From Pseudoalteromonas piscicida (lineage in GTDB: Bacteria; Pseudomonadota; Gammaproteobacteria; Enterobacterales; Alteromonadaceae): DNA of 64,000 nucleotides. Below, piece after piece: positions 8,962 through 17,148 of the stretch (within the stretch, counting starts at the first letter, position 1; each line of letters starts with the position of its first letter). Under the pieces are notes generated by a model that was not told where the DNA came from, did no database searches, and worked only from the letters and a program-made list of their open reading frames with translations. Both the position numbers and the translations under genes were made by a program. The stretch lies in NCBI RefSeq assembly GCF_002208135.1, contig NZ_CP021646.1, forward strand, positions 2,668,001-2,732,000. Direction: 5' to 3'.

Positions 8962-8990
8962 GAGTTGGAAATCAATAAATTAGATTGATA

Positions 8991-9437
8991 TTACTTGCTT
9001 TCAAGCAAGTTGCCCGAGCCAATTTCTATTTTTCTTGGCTTCAGTGCTTCTGGGATCTCGCGCTCAAGGTCAATAACCAGTAAGCCGTGCGCTAAGTCTG
9101 CACCTAATACTTTGACGTGATCACCAAGTTGGAATTTTCGCTCGAACTCGCGCTCAGCGATCCCTTGATGAATAAATTTACGCTCGTTGGCTTCGTCAGT
9201 CTCTTGCTTTTGACCCTTTACGGTCAACGTATTGTGTTCTGATTCCAGCGTTAGCTCTTGCTCGGTAAATCCTGCAACAGCCATGGTAATTTGGTACTTG
9301 TCTTTACCTAGCGCTTCGATGTTGTATGGTGGGTAGCTAGGTTGTTTATCTGTTCTTGCAGCAGCATCCATCATAGAAGCTAAATGGTCAAAACCGATAA
9401 ATGAACGATATAATGGTGATAAATCTACTGTACGCAT
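8991..9437 (-). CDS. ibpA: Small heat-shock protein IbpA/Hsp20
   Basis: A 148-residue Hsp20 family chaperone that binds unfolding proteins and holds them for refolding by DnaK and ClpB. The chosen start gives MRTVDLSPLYRSFIGFD, close to the E. coli IbpA N-terminus, and has AAGAGGA just upstream; the in-frame ATG nine codons earlier is less likely. The alpha-crystallin domain spans about residues 35-130, with the conserved GLLVIDLEREIPE near its end followed by a KIEI tail motif. It is probably monocistronic, with a sigma-32-like promoter about 120 bp upstream and a strong terminator. Confidence 0.93.
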   Translation of the reverse strand: MRTVDLSPLYRSFIGFDHLASMMDAAARTDKQPSYPPYNIEALGKDKYQITMAVAGFTEQELTLESEHNTLTVKGQKQETDEANERKFIHQGIAEREFERKFQLGDHVKVLGADLAHGLLVIDLEREIPEALKPRKIEIGSGNLLESK

Positions 9438-9521
9438 AATTTGTATCCTCTTAAAGCTATACATAGGTGCTCACTCTTCAAAAAGAACCAATAAGCACTT
9501 TTAAAACAAATAGTTATTTGA

Positions 9522-9551
9522 TTTATGAGGCCCTGTCGGCGTCCTCATAAA
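9522..9551 (-). promoter_or_regulatory. Hairpin at the 5' end of the ibpA leader
   Basis: TTTATGAGG (9522-9530) and CCTCATAAA (9543-9551) form a perfect 9-bp stem with a 12-base loop. If the sigma-32-like promoter just upstream is used, the transcript begins at or next to this stem, giving a leader of roughly 110 bases. It may protect the 5' end or act in temperature control. It could instead end the dapE transcript, but no T-run follows. Confidence 0.45.
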
Positions 9552-9554
9552 GCT

Positions 9555-9582
9555 ATTTATGGTCAGCAAATTTATTTTCAAG
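9555..9582 (-). promoter_or_regulatory. Sigma-32-like heat-shock promoter for ibpA
   Basis: On the minus strand CTTGAA is followed after 14 bases by CCATAAAT, close to the sigma-32 consensus CTTGAAA, 13-17 bases, CCCCATNT. Its location upstream of a heat-shock gene supports the call. The -10 match is partial. Confidence 0.6.
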
Positions 9583-9591
9583 AAAATTATT

Positions 9592-10773
9592 TTAAAAATT
9601 TTCAACTTTTTTAAAAAACCTATTTAAAACAGATAAGTATATTTTTTCTATCGCATGTAGATCGCTGAGGGATACATGTTCATTCACTTGATGAATTGAA
9701 TCATTCTTTACCCCGCATTCGATCACTTGCGTTTTTCCAGTCGCAAAGAAGCGACCATCGGAGGTGCCGCCTGCCGTACTTAAACTCGGATATTGCCCCG
9801 TTGTTTCTTGGATTGCTTGTTCTACCAGCGTTAAGAAACAGTTTTCTTGCTTCGCGCCGGTATAATACGACTCACAAGGCCGCTCCCAACTGATCGCTAA
9901 CATGGCACCGGATTTAGCCAGCGACTCTTGAATATAGTGCACAACTTCTTGGCTCTTATAGGCATGGCTGTAACGAATATTAAAGGTGATTTCACACTCT
10001 GCTGGCACTAAGTTATCCACGATATTTGGAACTGTGATCCCAGTAACTTGCAGCGTGGTTTGCGATCCCGCTTCGTCTTTCCACCAAGGTAAAAGCGCGA
10101 GTTGACTGACCAACTGGCCTGCGATGTGAGCTGCATTAACCGTTTGTTCTGGATAAGCTACATGCCCCGCTCTTCCTTTAACCTGAATACGCCCAGAAAT
10201 CGCACCGCGACGACCATTTTTAACCGTATCTCCCACCACTTGGTGTGAAGTCGGTTCACCTACCAAACAAGCATCTAGCTCGATGCCATTTTCAGCTAAT
10301 CGCTCTGCAATCAATTTGGAACCAAACTCCGCTTCACCTTCCTCGTCAGAAGTGAGCAACCAGTAAAAGCTTCCTCGTAATTTTTCAGGATGCTGTAGTA
10401 ATGTTTTAGTTGCAGCGAGCATTGCCGCAACGCCGCCTTTCATATCCGCAGCACCACGCCCATACATCACGCCATCAATAATCTGCGCACTAAATGGTGG
10501 CACAATCCAGCCTTTATTATTTGCAGGCACGACATCCACATGACCAGAAAAAGCAAAAGTTGGTCCCAAAGAGAAGCGATAACTTGCAATTAAGTTTTTT
10601 ACTCCCTGCACCTCAAACTGCTCAATAGTAAAGCCCAGCGCGGTGAGTTGCTCTGACATAAACGCGATAGTGCCTGCATCACAAGGCGTAACCGAAGGCG
10701 CTTGGATCAAACGCGTTAATATCTCTGTGGCGTATGAAGTACTGAGGTTTTGATACTGTGTTGCTAGTGACAT
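9592..10773 (-). CDS. dapE: Succinyl-diaminopimelate desuccinylase
   Basis: A 393-residue M20 family metallohydrolase that removes succinate from N-succinyl-LL-diaminopimelate in the lysine and meso-DAP pathway, in the cytoplasm. The metal-site motifs are visible: SGHVDVVP (His and Asp ligands), GRGAADMKGG, TSDEEGEAEFG (catalytic and bridging Glu), GEPT and, near the end, STAGGTSDGRF. It is slightly longer than most DapE proteins (375-380) because of about 12 extra N-terminal residues, so the true start could lie downstream. It is a stand-alone gene here; the usual neighbour arsC/yffB is absent. Confidence 0.92.
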   Translation of the reverse strand: MSLATQYQNLSTSYATEILTRLIQAPSVTPCDAGTIAFMSEQLTALGFTIEQFEVQGVKNLIASYRFSLGPTFAFSGHVDVVPANNKGWIVPPFSAQIIDGVMYGRGAADMKGGVAAMLAATKTLLQHPEKLRGSFYWLLTSDEEGEAEFGSKLIAERLAENGIELDACLVGEPTSHQVVGDTVKNGRRGAISGRIQVKGRAGHVAYPEQTVNAAHIAGQLVSQLALLPWWKDEAGSQTTLQVTGITVPNIVDNLVPAECEITFNIRYSHAYKSQEVVHYIQESLAKSGAMLAISWERPCESYYTGAKQENCFLTLVEQAIQETTGQYPSLSTAGGTSDGRFFATGKTQVIECGVKNDSIHQVNEHVSLSDLHAIEKIYLSVLNRFFKKVENF

Positions 10774-11032
10774 AACTGAGAATGATTTGTAGGTGAAACC
10801 TAGCAGTTATTTAAAGATGGAACTTTGACCACAGCATTGCAGTTTTAATGCAAATTAATGACATCGAGAAAACTTAATCTAAATCAAACTTTCAAAGATT
10901 TCTGAAATCTTACAATTTAAAAATTGATCTAGAACAGTTTTTCATTTTTTGAACCCTTTTAAGATGGCTTCATTGAAAACACACACTGTTTCACAGTTTA
11001 AAAATGTCCTCACATAGGGTTAGGAGAATACA

Positions 11033-11683
11033 ATGAAAACTTTAAGCGCTGCACTTTTATCTACTCTGCTAGTTGCTGCTCCCTTCGCACACGCAAATTT
11101 CAGTGTTAATGTTGGTGCTATTAACGTAAACCCTGACAATTCGGCTTCTGCAATTGATCAAGATAACTCTCTTGGTCTAGTTGCTGACTCAAACACTCAG
11201 CTAGGTATCACGCTTGACTACCACTACAGCGATAACATCGTATTTGAACTGGTTGCGGCAACACCATTTTCTCACACAGTTGACGGTGCTGGTGGCTTAG
11301 CAGGAGCTGAAATCGCAGACATTAAACACTTGCCACCAACCTTACTTGCACAGTATCACTTCTTTGATGCAAGCGCTAAGTTTCGTCCATTTATCGGTGC
11401 AGGTCTAAACTACACAGTATTCTTCGATGAAGAGCCAAGTGCAGCACTGAAAGCAACACTAAAAACTAACGACGTAGAAGTTGATTTGGATAGTTCTTTT
11501 GGTATTGCATTACAAATTGGTTTTAACTACGACTTAAATGAAAAGTGGGGTCTGCATGGCATGATCTCAAAAATGGACATCAATACCGATGCAACAGTTT
11601 ACGCTAACGGCGTAAAGGCACTAACATCTGACGTAGAGCTAGACCCTGTTGTAGCAATGTTCGGTGTGAAATATAAGTTCTAA
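11033..11683 (+). CDS. ompW: Outer membrane protein OmpW
   Basis: A 216-residue protein with a signal peptide (cleavage after AHA, about residue 21) and an eight-stranded barrel pattern ending in VKYKF. The start of the mature part (FSVNVGAINVNPDNSA), the KHLPPTLLAQYHF segment and FRPFIGAGLNYTVFF are characteristic of the OmpW family, a small barrel with a hydrophobic side channel. GGTTAGGAG lies before the ATG. The upstream 250 bp are AT-rich and should carry its promoter. A hairpin terminator follows. Confidence 0.93.
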   Translation: MKTLSAALLSTLLVAAPFAHANFSVNVGAINVNPDNSASAIDQDNSLGLVADSNTQLGITLDYHYSDNIVFELVAATPFSHTVDGAGGLAGAEIADIKHLPPTLLAQYHFFDASAKFRPFIGAGLNYTVFFDEEPSAALKATLKTNDVEVDLDSSFGIALQIGFNYDLNEKWGLHGMISKMDINTDATVYANGVKALTSDVELDPVVAMFGVKYKF

Positions 11684-11731
11684 TACCTAAACCGTATAGA
11701 ACACAGAATTACTGTTACTTTCTCAATCCCC

Positions 11732-11751
11732 AAGGCCACTGATGTGGCCTT
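11732..11751. terminator. Bidirectional hairpin between ompW and the thioesterase gene
   Basis: AAGGCCAC (11732-11739), loop TGAT, GTGGCCTT (11744-11751). It sits between convergent genes and probably ends both transcripts. The T-rich tail on the plus side is short. Confidence 0.7.
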
Positions 11752-11757
11752 TATAGT

Positions 11758-12291
11758 TTAAAGATTACTGTTTTTCTTTGCCTCTAACATGGCTTTCCAA
11801 TGCATAATCTCAGGAGATAAAATAGGTGCTTCACCGTTAAACCCAGCCACTTCTAGCATTTCTTCGACCGCAACTACACCCCCCTTACGCTTGAATACCC
11901 CACGCACATATGCAATCGCGTGCAGTCCACGCTTCGAATGAAAGCGCTGTTCAATGTAAAAGTATTTGTGATCCCAACCCACAACCTTAGTGGTAATGGT
12001 AAATTTTTGCAGTGGTTTGATATCACGAATATAAGTAATCGCCGTTGCGTTAACAATTGGGAACCAGCGGCGTTTCATCACCGCGGCAAATAACCCAACT
12101 CGCTCTGTCATCCAAGTGCGCGCCAAATCCATAAATGCCAGGTATCGTGAATTGGTCAAGTGCATATTGATATCGCAATCGCTTGGCAGGGCGCGATACT
12201 CAATATCTATTGGTGACAAAATGGAATCTGCTGTTTGTTTATTCTGTCTTATTCTCCAAAACAGCAGTAGTAAACGAAAATATAAATTCAT
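11758..12291 (-). CDS. Hotdog-fold acyl-CoA thioesterase-like protein
   Basis: A protein of about 177 residues with a hydrophobic N-terminal segment and a single hotdog domain of the THEM6/4-hydroxybenzoyl-CoA thioesterase-like type. Visible features are DIEYRALPSDCDINMHLTNSRYLAFMDLAR (a variant of the D..G..N...Y..Y.D..R motif) and VVGWDHKYFYIEQRF. Substrates are likely acyl-CoA or acyl-ACP, but this branch is uncharacterised. I chose the ATG giving MNLYFRLLLLFW because it fits related proteins; an in-frame ATG 17 codons upstream (12342) is possible, and neither has a strong ribosome site. Confidence 0.75.
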   Translation of the reverse strand: MNLYFRLLLLFWRIRQNKQTADSILSPIDIEYRALPSDCDINMHLTNSRYLAFMDLARTWMTERVGLFAAVMKRRWFPIVNATAITYIRDIKPLQKFTITTKVVGWDHKYFYIEQRFHSKRGLHAIAYVRGVFKRKGGVVAVEEMLEVAGFNGEAPILSPEIMHWKAMLEAKKNSNL

Positions 12292-12435
12292 AACAATGGT
12301 CTTACCAGTCAATAGTTTTTCGATTCTAGCATAGCCATTCATATTCTAAAGTGATTATTTTACTGCGCTTGCGTCTATAACTGGTACATTACTTTAACCC
12401 GCAGTTGCGGTAATGCTTTCGGTAAACTAGATTAA

Positions 12436-12513
12436 TAACCTGAGCTTCAAAAAATGAACGCCTTTCTAGCATAGCAAGAAAGGGCCATAAAATGATCTTA
12501 AAAACAATGAGTT
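12436..12513. repeat. Decayed copy of the MITE-like repeat
   Basis: TAACCTGAGCTTC at 12436-12448, CCTTTCTAGCA at 12461-12471 and TTAAAAACAATGAGTT at 12498-12513 occur in the same order as in the complete element at 53399-53596. The central palindrome and right terminal repeat are missing here. It reads as an internally deleted relic. Confidence 0.6.
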
Positions 12514-12559
12514 CGGTTAATACATAGAGCCAAATATCTAATTAAGTAAAATAGCTGAA

Positions 12560-13060
12560 GTGAAGTCGATGAAAAAATTATCCCTTGTTACCTGTTCCAC
12601 CTTATTTGTCTTTTCCAGTATGTGTTACGCTGACTTTGACTTTAAAGGAGAAGGCGCGCTAACCTACCCAACCGGTGTAGAGAAAGCGTTTGAGTTTGGT
12701 TTTGCTTGGAACAAACAGACTGAACAGTTTCGCATCGGTGCAAATCATTATGACATGTCTGAACTACCAGAGTCTTACTCAGTTGCCATTACACTGAGTA
12801 AAGACGATACCCGTGTGTGGATCCAAGAATTCAATCAAGGTTTTATTTCTGAGTTTAAGTGGCAAATTGCAGATCATCACATCTCTCTTGTGAAAAAGGA
12901 GTTTAGTGACTCTGTAAAAGGTAATTACGTCTTAACGGTAAATGGGATAGATTACTTCTTTGCGCGAGATAACGTCAGTATCACACTCTCTTTTGAAGAA
13001 GATGGCATTAAGAATATTAAGGTTGATGGCGTGACAAAAGACATGGGAACGAAATCATAA
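12560..13060 (+). CDS. Small exported protein of unknown function
   Basis: A 166-residue protein with a signal peptide (KKLSLVTCSTLFVFSSMCYA) and a beta-rich mature part. The start may be the GTG at 12560 or the ATG at 12569; GAAGTGAAG upstream fits either. The mature protein has several short, alternating hydrophobic and charged strands and no Cys. I do not recognise the family. It is single, with a hairpin immediately after the stop shared with the convergent tyrR gene. Confidence 0.7.
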   Translation: MKSMKKLSLVTCSTLFVFSSMCYADFDFKGEGALTYPTGVEKAFEFGFAWNKQTEQFRIGANHYDMSELPESYSVAITLSKDDTRVWIQEFNQGFISEFKWQIADHHISLVKKEFSDSVKGNYVLTVNGIDYFFARDNVSITLSFEEDGIKNIKVDGVTKDMGTKS

Positions 13061-13079
13061 AGGCCACATTACGTGGCCT
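13061..13079. terminator. Bidirectional hairpin between the 12560 gene and tyrR
   Basis: AGGCCAC (13061-13067), five-base loop, GTGGCCT (13073-13079), placed between the stops of two convergent genes. The U-tract is weak on both sides. Confidence 0.65.
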
Positions 13080-13084
13080 AAACA

Positions 13085-14641
13085 TTATACTTTGACTGTT
13101 TTTCTATTTATCCCATACTCACGCAGCTTGTTGGCAACAGCTGTGTGGCTTAATCCCAAACGTTTAGCTAGTTGCCTAGAGCTCGGATAAGCGGGGTAAA
13201 GCTTGCGCAACAGGGTTGCTTCAAATCGCTTCACGGCTTGGTCTAACGTCCCTTCAAAATCAGACTCCAAATACCCTAAGTCATGGGTAAAGGTCGGTAG
13301 GTTTAAATGCTCAGTACGAAGTTCTTTATCATCAAGCAACGAAACCGCGCGGTAAATGGCATTTTCTAGCTGCCTAACATTACCAGGCCACGGATAATTC
13401 TCTAAAAACTCTATACATTCTCTAGCAAAAGTTGGGGCCGGATGACCATTTTGCTGGGCATATTTTTGTACAAAATGTTCGGCCAGAGGGCCAATGTCCG
13501 CTTTTCTGTCTCTCAGCGGCGCAATTTCAAGCGTAAGTACATTAATACGATAATAAAGGTCTTCTCTGAATACGCCTTCTTGAACCATGGCAGGCAAATC
13601 TTTTTGCGTTGCTGCTATGATGCGAACATTGACCTTAACTTCATTCTCGTCACCGACTTTACGGAAAGTACCGTCTTGTAAGAAACGCAGTAACTTAGTC
13701 TGTAACTGCGTTGACATTTCACCCACTTCGTCGAGGAATACCGTGCCACCATCAGCCTGTTCTAGTACACCACGTTTTGGCGCTGCATTTTCTTCATATC
13801 CTGCATAACCAAACAGCTCAGACTCGGCAACGTCATCAGGCAGCGAAGCGCAAGAAAGCGCAATAAAAGGCTTTAACGAGCGGTTAGAGGCATAATGACA
13901 TGCTCTAGCCAATAGCTCCTTACCCGTACCAGTTTCACCCGTGATCAGAATTGGCGCTTCTAGCTGTGCCATTTTTCTGGCTTCACGCACTACTCTACGC
14001 ATGGCTGTGCTGTGGTTATGGATAGTCGCAAAACTTTCTTGACCATAACGACGAAACGCACTGACTTGTTGTCCCAATCGCGACTGCGACTTAATGTTAA
14101 TCACCGCACCGGCTAATACATCACCTTCGACCCCTTGAGGCACCGAGATTGGCAAAATATCAGCAATAAAGTCTTCTCCACTCACTTCCACACGAGTTGT
14201 CTGGCCTAACACCTCTTTACCTTCTAGCCAGCGGGTAAAGTTAAACCCCTTCAAAAGGTTGTTAATGTTGGCGCCGATCACTTCCTTTTCAACCATGTTA
14301 AGGTCGCGACAAGCGGCATCATTGCAATGACGTACCCAACCTTTAGCGTCAATAGAAATTACCCCATCCGGCAAAGCACTGAGCAAAGTATTCAACTCAT
14401 TATGCTCTCGTTCAGACGGTAAAAACGCTGTGGTACGAACATCTTCAACACCATCGATTAAACGGATCTCAGGCATAATTTTCTGAAACTGCTCAAATTC
14501 GATGGGTGGAAAGCTCACGTACATTCGACAATTTACTGAATCGACTTCTATACCTTTTAAGTCGACACGGTAACTCACCAAGATATTGAGAATTTCTTGG
14601 GCAATACCAATACGGTCAGCGCAATGTATCTCTAGACGCAT
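13085..14641 (-). CDS. tyrR: Aromatic amino acid regulator TyrR
   Basis: A 518-residue regulator matching E. coli TyrR in layout: an N-terminal ACT domain (MRLEIHCADRIGIAQEILN...), a PAS domain (about 80-190), an AAA+ domain with Walker A GETGTGKE and Walker B VFLDEVGE, and a C-terminal HTH (SSRQLAKRLGLSHTAVANKLREYG). The GAFTGA loop needed to contact sigma-54 is absent, as in TyrR, so it should act with the housekeeping sigma factor. GAGGAA upstream and the E. coli N-terminus decide the start over an ATG 13 codons earlier. TyrR senses Tyr, Phe or Trp and controls their uptake, synthesis or breakdown; no target operon is adjacent. Confidence 0.93.
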   Translation of the reverse strand: MRLEIHCADRIGIAQEILNILVSYRVDLKGIEVDSVNCRMYVSFPPIEFEQFQKIMPEIRLIDGVEDVRTTAFLPSEREHNELNTLLSALPDGVISIDAKGWVRHCNDAACRDLNMVEKEVIGANINNLLKGFNFTRWLEGKEVLGQTTRVEVSGEDFIADILPISVPQGVEGDVLAGAVINIKSQSRLGQQVSAFRRYGQESFATIHNHSTAMRRVVREARKMAQLEAPILITGETGTGKELLARACHYASNRSLKPFIALSCASLPDDVAESELFGYAGYEENAAPKRGVLEQADGGTVFLDEVGEMSTQLQTKLLRFLQDGTFRKVGDENEVKVNVRIIAATQKDLPAMVQEGVFREDLYYRINVLTLEIAPLRDRKADIGPLAEHFVQKYAQQNGHPAPTFARECIEFLENYPWPGNVRQLENAIYRAVSLLDDKELRTEHLNLPTFTHDLGYLESDFEGTLDQAVKRFEATLLRKLYPAYPSSRQLAKRLGLSHTAVANKLREYGINRKTVKV

Positions 14642-14710
14642 TTGTTCCTCAAAGCGGGTTTTCACAATTGACGAGATCATACTCTAAGAATAGCTGCCCG
14701 ACTAGAAAAA

Positions 14711-14728
14711 CGTAAAGAATATTGAACA
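14711..14728 (-). promoter_or_regulatory. Possible TyrR box upstream of tyrR
   Basis: CGTAAA, six bases, TGAACA matches the TyrR box TGTAAA-N6-TTTACA at 9 of 12 positions, with the key G and C kept at the correct distance. It lies about 70 bp before the tyrR start, fitting autoregulation as in E. coli. It would be a weak box and could be chance. Confidence 0.35.
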
Positions 14729-14929
14729 GAAATTTGCTGTCCTCGCAAATTCTTGTCCTATACTAATGAAGTACTGAAACAAGTTGCTTTTTGAAACACC
14801 TTTCAGCGCTTGTTAAGTTTTTGATTTGGAAACTCATATTCTATTTCAAAAGATTGCAACACATAAGAAGTTACAGATACAATACTAAAGAATTAAATAA
14901 TGTATCTTTTTTGAAACAGGCTCGCCACG

Positions 14930-17134
14930 ATGAAAAAAATTTTAAATTTAGTATTACTTTTTACGCTCGCGGCCTGCTCTGTAGAGGATCCAAATGAAAC
15001 AGGTCCTTCTCAAATTGATAAGAATGAAGATAAAAGCCAGCAAGATAGGGATAACGAGACACCCAATTTAAGCGTATTATTGCAAAACACAAATGCAACG
15101 CCCATTGCCAATGCTAGCCTCACGATAAATGGTCAGTCATTTACGTCAAATAGTCTTGGCATCTTTGACCTGTCGGTTCTAGCATACGGCGCCTATGTCG
15201 CAGAAATATCTCACCCAGATTATTTACCCTTGGTTTTTACCTTAGCAAATCAAAGTAATAATGAACAACAAATCATTCTTGAACTAAAAACTAAATCGAG
15301 CACGCTAAAAACCTTACTTTTTGCTGGTGATACCATGTTTGGCCGGCGTTATTTCAACCCAGCTCTCATTACCATGGGTAATTCATTGCCCAGCACCCCT
15401 GACGGTCTTATCCAGCCCCAAAGCGCAGGACCTGATGCCCAAGCCTTAGTGCAGTTTATGCATCCTTTATTTAAAAATGTCGATTTTGCTTCGGTTAACT
15501 TAGAGTCTCCGGTTTTAAAAAACCCAACCACGGTCCATCCAAGTAAAGAGTTCGCATTTTTTAGTCTGCCGGAGTCATTAATTGCCTTAAATGATTTGGG
15601 CATTGACTATGTTGCACTTGGCAATAACCATGTTTATGACTATCGAGCTCCAGGGCTTGATGATACATTGAAGTATGTCGAACAAGCTGGGTTTAAACAC
15701 AGTGGTGCGGGCACAAGCGCGGCAGAGGCATTTAAGCCTTATAGCCTAAACCTTGGCGAAGCAACTATAGACTTTGTATCTGCGACTTCTATTACAGGCG
15801 ACCAACATACTGTCACTTACGTGGCGTCAGACGCTAAAGGGGGAGCTGCCGATCTAACAGATACCAACGGCATGAGGGAAACAGTAGTTCAAGCCAGTAA
15901 CAATGGTCGCTTTGTTGTAACTCAGCTTCACGGGGGTGATGAATACTCTTATGCACCAACTGCGTATATTTCAAATCGCTTTGATTTACTTTCCAAAAAT
16001 GGCGCTAACTTGATGATTGCGCATCACCCTCATGTTGCGCAAGGGTTTGGCCTATACAACGGCGTACCCACGATACTTGGCTTAGGTAACTTTGTGTTTG
16101 AGCAAAATCGCCTTGAAACCTTTTTAGGACTGATCTCTGTTATAGAGTTAGAAACCGCAGGCAAACCTAGAATTAGCGCCTTAAAAGCTTACCCCGTTTA
16201 TCTAGAAGACTATGTTCCTAAATTTGTAAGTGGCGATCTTGCCAATGCCCTACTAAAACGCATCGCTGAATTTTCATCACCAGAAGTCGGTATCTCGCTA
16301 CGCTCTGGATTTGCAGAAGTCACTTTTGATAAACCCGCTCAAGCAAAGGAAACCGAGCAAAAAGTCATTACTTTGGAAGCCGGTGAGCATATCGTCGATT
16401 TACGCCAATATTCAAACAGTGCTGAATACCTTAGCAAGCTCACGGCTAGTAACGCTCAAACTGAGCTTGTGCTTGGCCGCGACTTACTGTTTTTTGGTGA
16501 TTTTGAAGACTGGGACAGCGATAACGAAAAAGGGGAAGTCTCTCGTTGGTTAATTGAGGCCAACGATATCGCGCCTTGTTTAGTTGGCAAATATCGAGGC
16601 GTACAGGGGCTTTGCCTACAACGAACGCAGTTTAATGAAACGCCAACGCGTGTGCCGTTTAAACATACTATTCGCACTATGCCGATTACGCCTGCGCCGA
16701 GCACAGCACAGGCTTACCATGAGCTGTCGCTCTTTGGTTATGCCAAAGGAAACAATGCCGGTGAATTTAAGGCTGATATTCGTATCTTAACATCAGAGGA
16801 TAGCCTTATCTTTTCTGAGTCAGCGCCCGTGCTAAAACCAGCGGGGAGCTATGAGTGGCAAACGTTTAGACAAGATATCACCTTACCAGACGATTCCGTT
16901 TTACTTGGTGATGAAGGATTGCCAGCTCGTGGGGTTCAGTTTGGACTATCCATGGCGCCACCAAGTAGTGGTGAAAGTGCCTTATTTTTAGATGATATTG
17001 CGATGATCTCGTGGCAGCGTCCAGTGATGCTGCAAAATGGTCAGTGGCAAAGCGAGCAAATTCATGGCCTAGAATTTATTAAAGTAAAAGTAGTGAAGAC
17101 GACTGAGCTGACTCTCACTTTTAGCCAGCAATAA
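14930..17134 (+). CDS. capA: CapA-like lipoprotein of a poly-gamma-glutamate-type operon
   Basis: A 734-residue protein with a lipobox (LAAC, Cys16), so lipid-anchored. After a short acidic linker comes a beta-sandwich domain of carboxypeptidase-regulatory type (about 45-120). The CapA/PgsA domain (PGA_cap, calcineurin-like fold) spans about 127-430, with GDTMFGR (133-139), NLES (190-193), GNNH (231-234), QLHGGDEY (332-339) and HHPH (365-368), all metal-site motifs present. The rest (about 490-710) looks like a carbohydrate-binding jelly roll. CapA is needed for poly-gamma-glutamate assembly or export in Bacillus. It leads an eight-gene run and the next gene starts 14 bp after its stop. Classical CapA is about half this size. 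Confidence 0.88.
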   Translation: MKKILNLVLLFTLAACSVEDPNETGPSQIDKNEDKSQQDRDNETPNLSVLLQNTNATPIANASLTINGQSFTSNSLGIFDLSVLAYGAYVAEISHPDYLPLVFTLANQSNNEQQIILELKTKSSTLKTLLFAGDTMFGRRYFNPALITMGNSLPSTPDGLIQPQSAGPDAQALVQFMHPLFKNVDFASVNLESPVLKNPTTVHPSKEFAFFSLPESLIALNDLGIDYVALGNNHVYDYRAPGLDDTLKYVEQAGFKHSGAGTSAAEAFKPYSLNLGEATIDFVSATSITGDQHTVTYVASDAKGGAADLTDTNGMRETVVQASNNGRFVVTQLHGGDEYSYAPTAYISNRFDLLSKNGANLMIAHHPHVAQGFGLYNGVPTILGLGNFVFEQNRLETFLGLISVIELETAGKPRISALKAYPVYLEDYVPKFVSGDLANALLKRIAEFSSPEVGISLRSGFAEVTFDKPAQAKETEQKVITLEAGEHIVDLRQYSNSAEYLSKLTASNAQTELVLGRDLLFFGDFEDWDSDNEKGEVSRWLIEANDIAPCLVGKYRGVQGLCLQRTQFNETPTRVPFKHTIRTMPITPAPSTAQAYHELSLFGYAKGNNAGEFKADIRILTSEDSLIFSESAPVLKPAGSYEWQTFRQDITLPDDSVLLGDEGLPARGVQFGLSMAPPSSGESALFLDDIAMISWQRPVMLQNGQWQSEQIHGLEFIKVKVVKTTELTLTFSQQ

Positions 17135-17148
17135 AAGAGTGAACAAGC

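Noticed and set aside
9435..9464. Longer ibpA start nine codons upstream
   Set aside because: The downstream ATG has the ribosome site and matches the E. coli IbpA N-terminus.
10924..10937. FNR-like half site (TTGAT) upstream of ompW
   Set aside because: The second half (AACAG) does not match, so the site cannot be supported by sequence alone.
13085..14641. Sigma-54-dependent activator
   Set aside because: The GAFTGA loop is missing and the domain order is that of TyrR.
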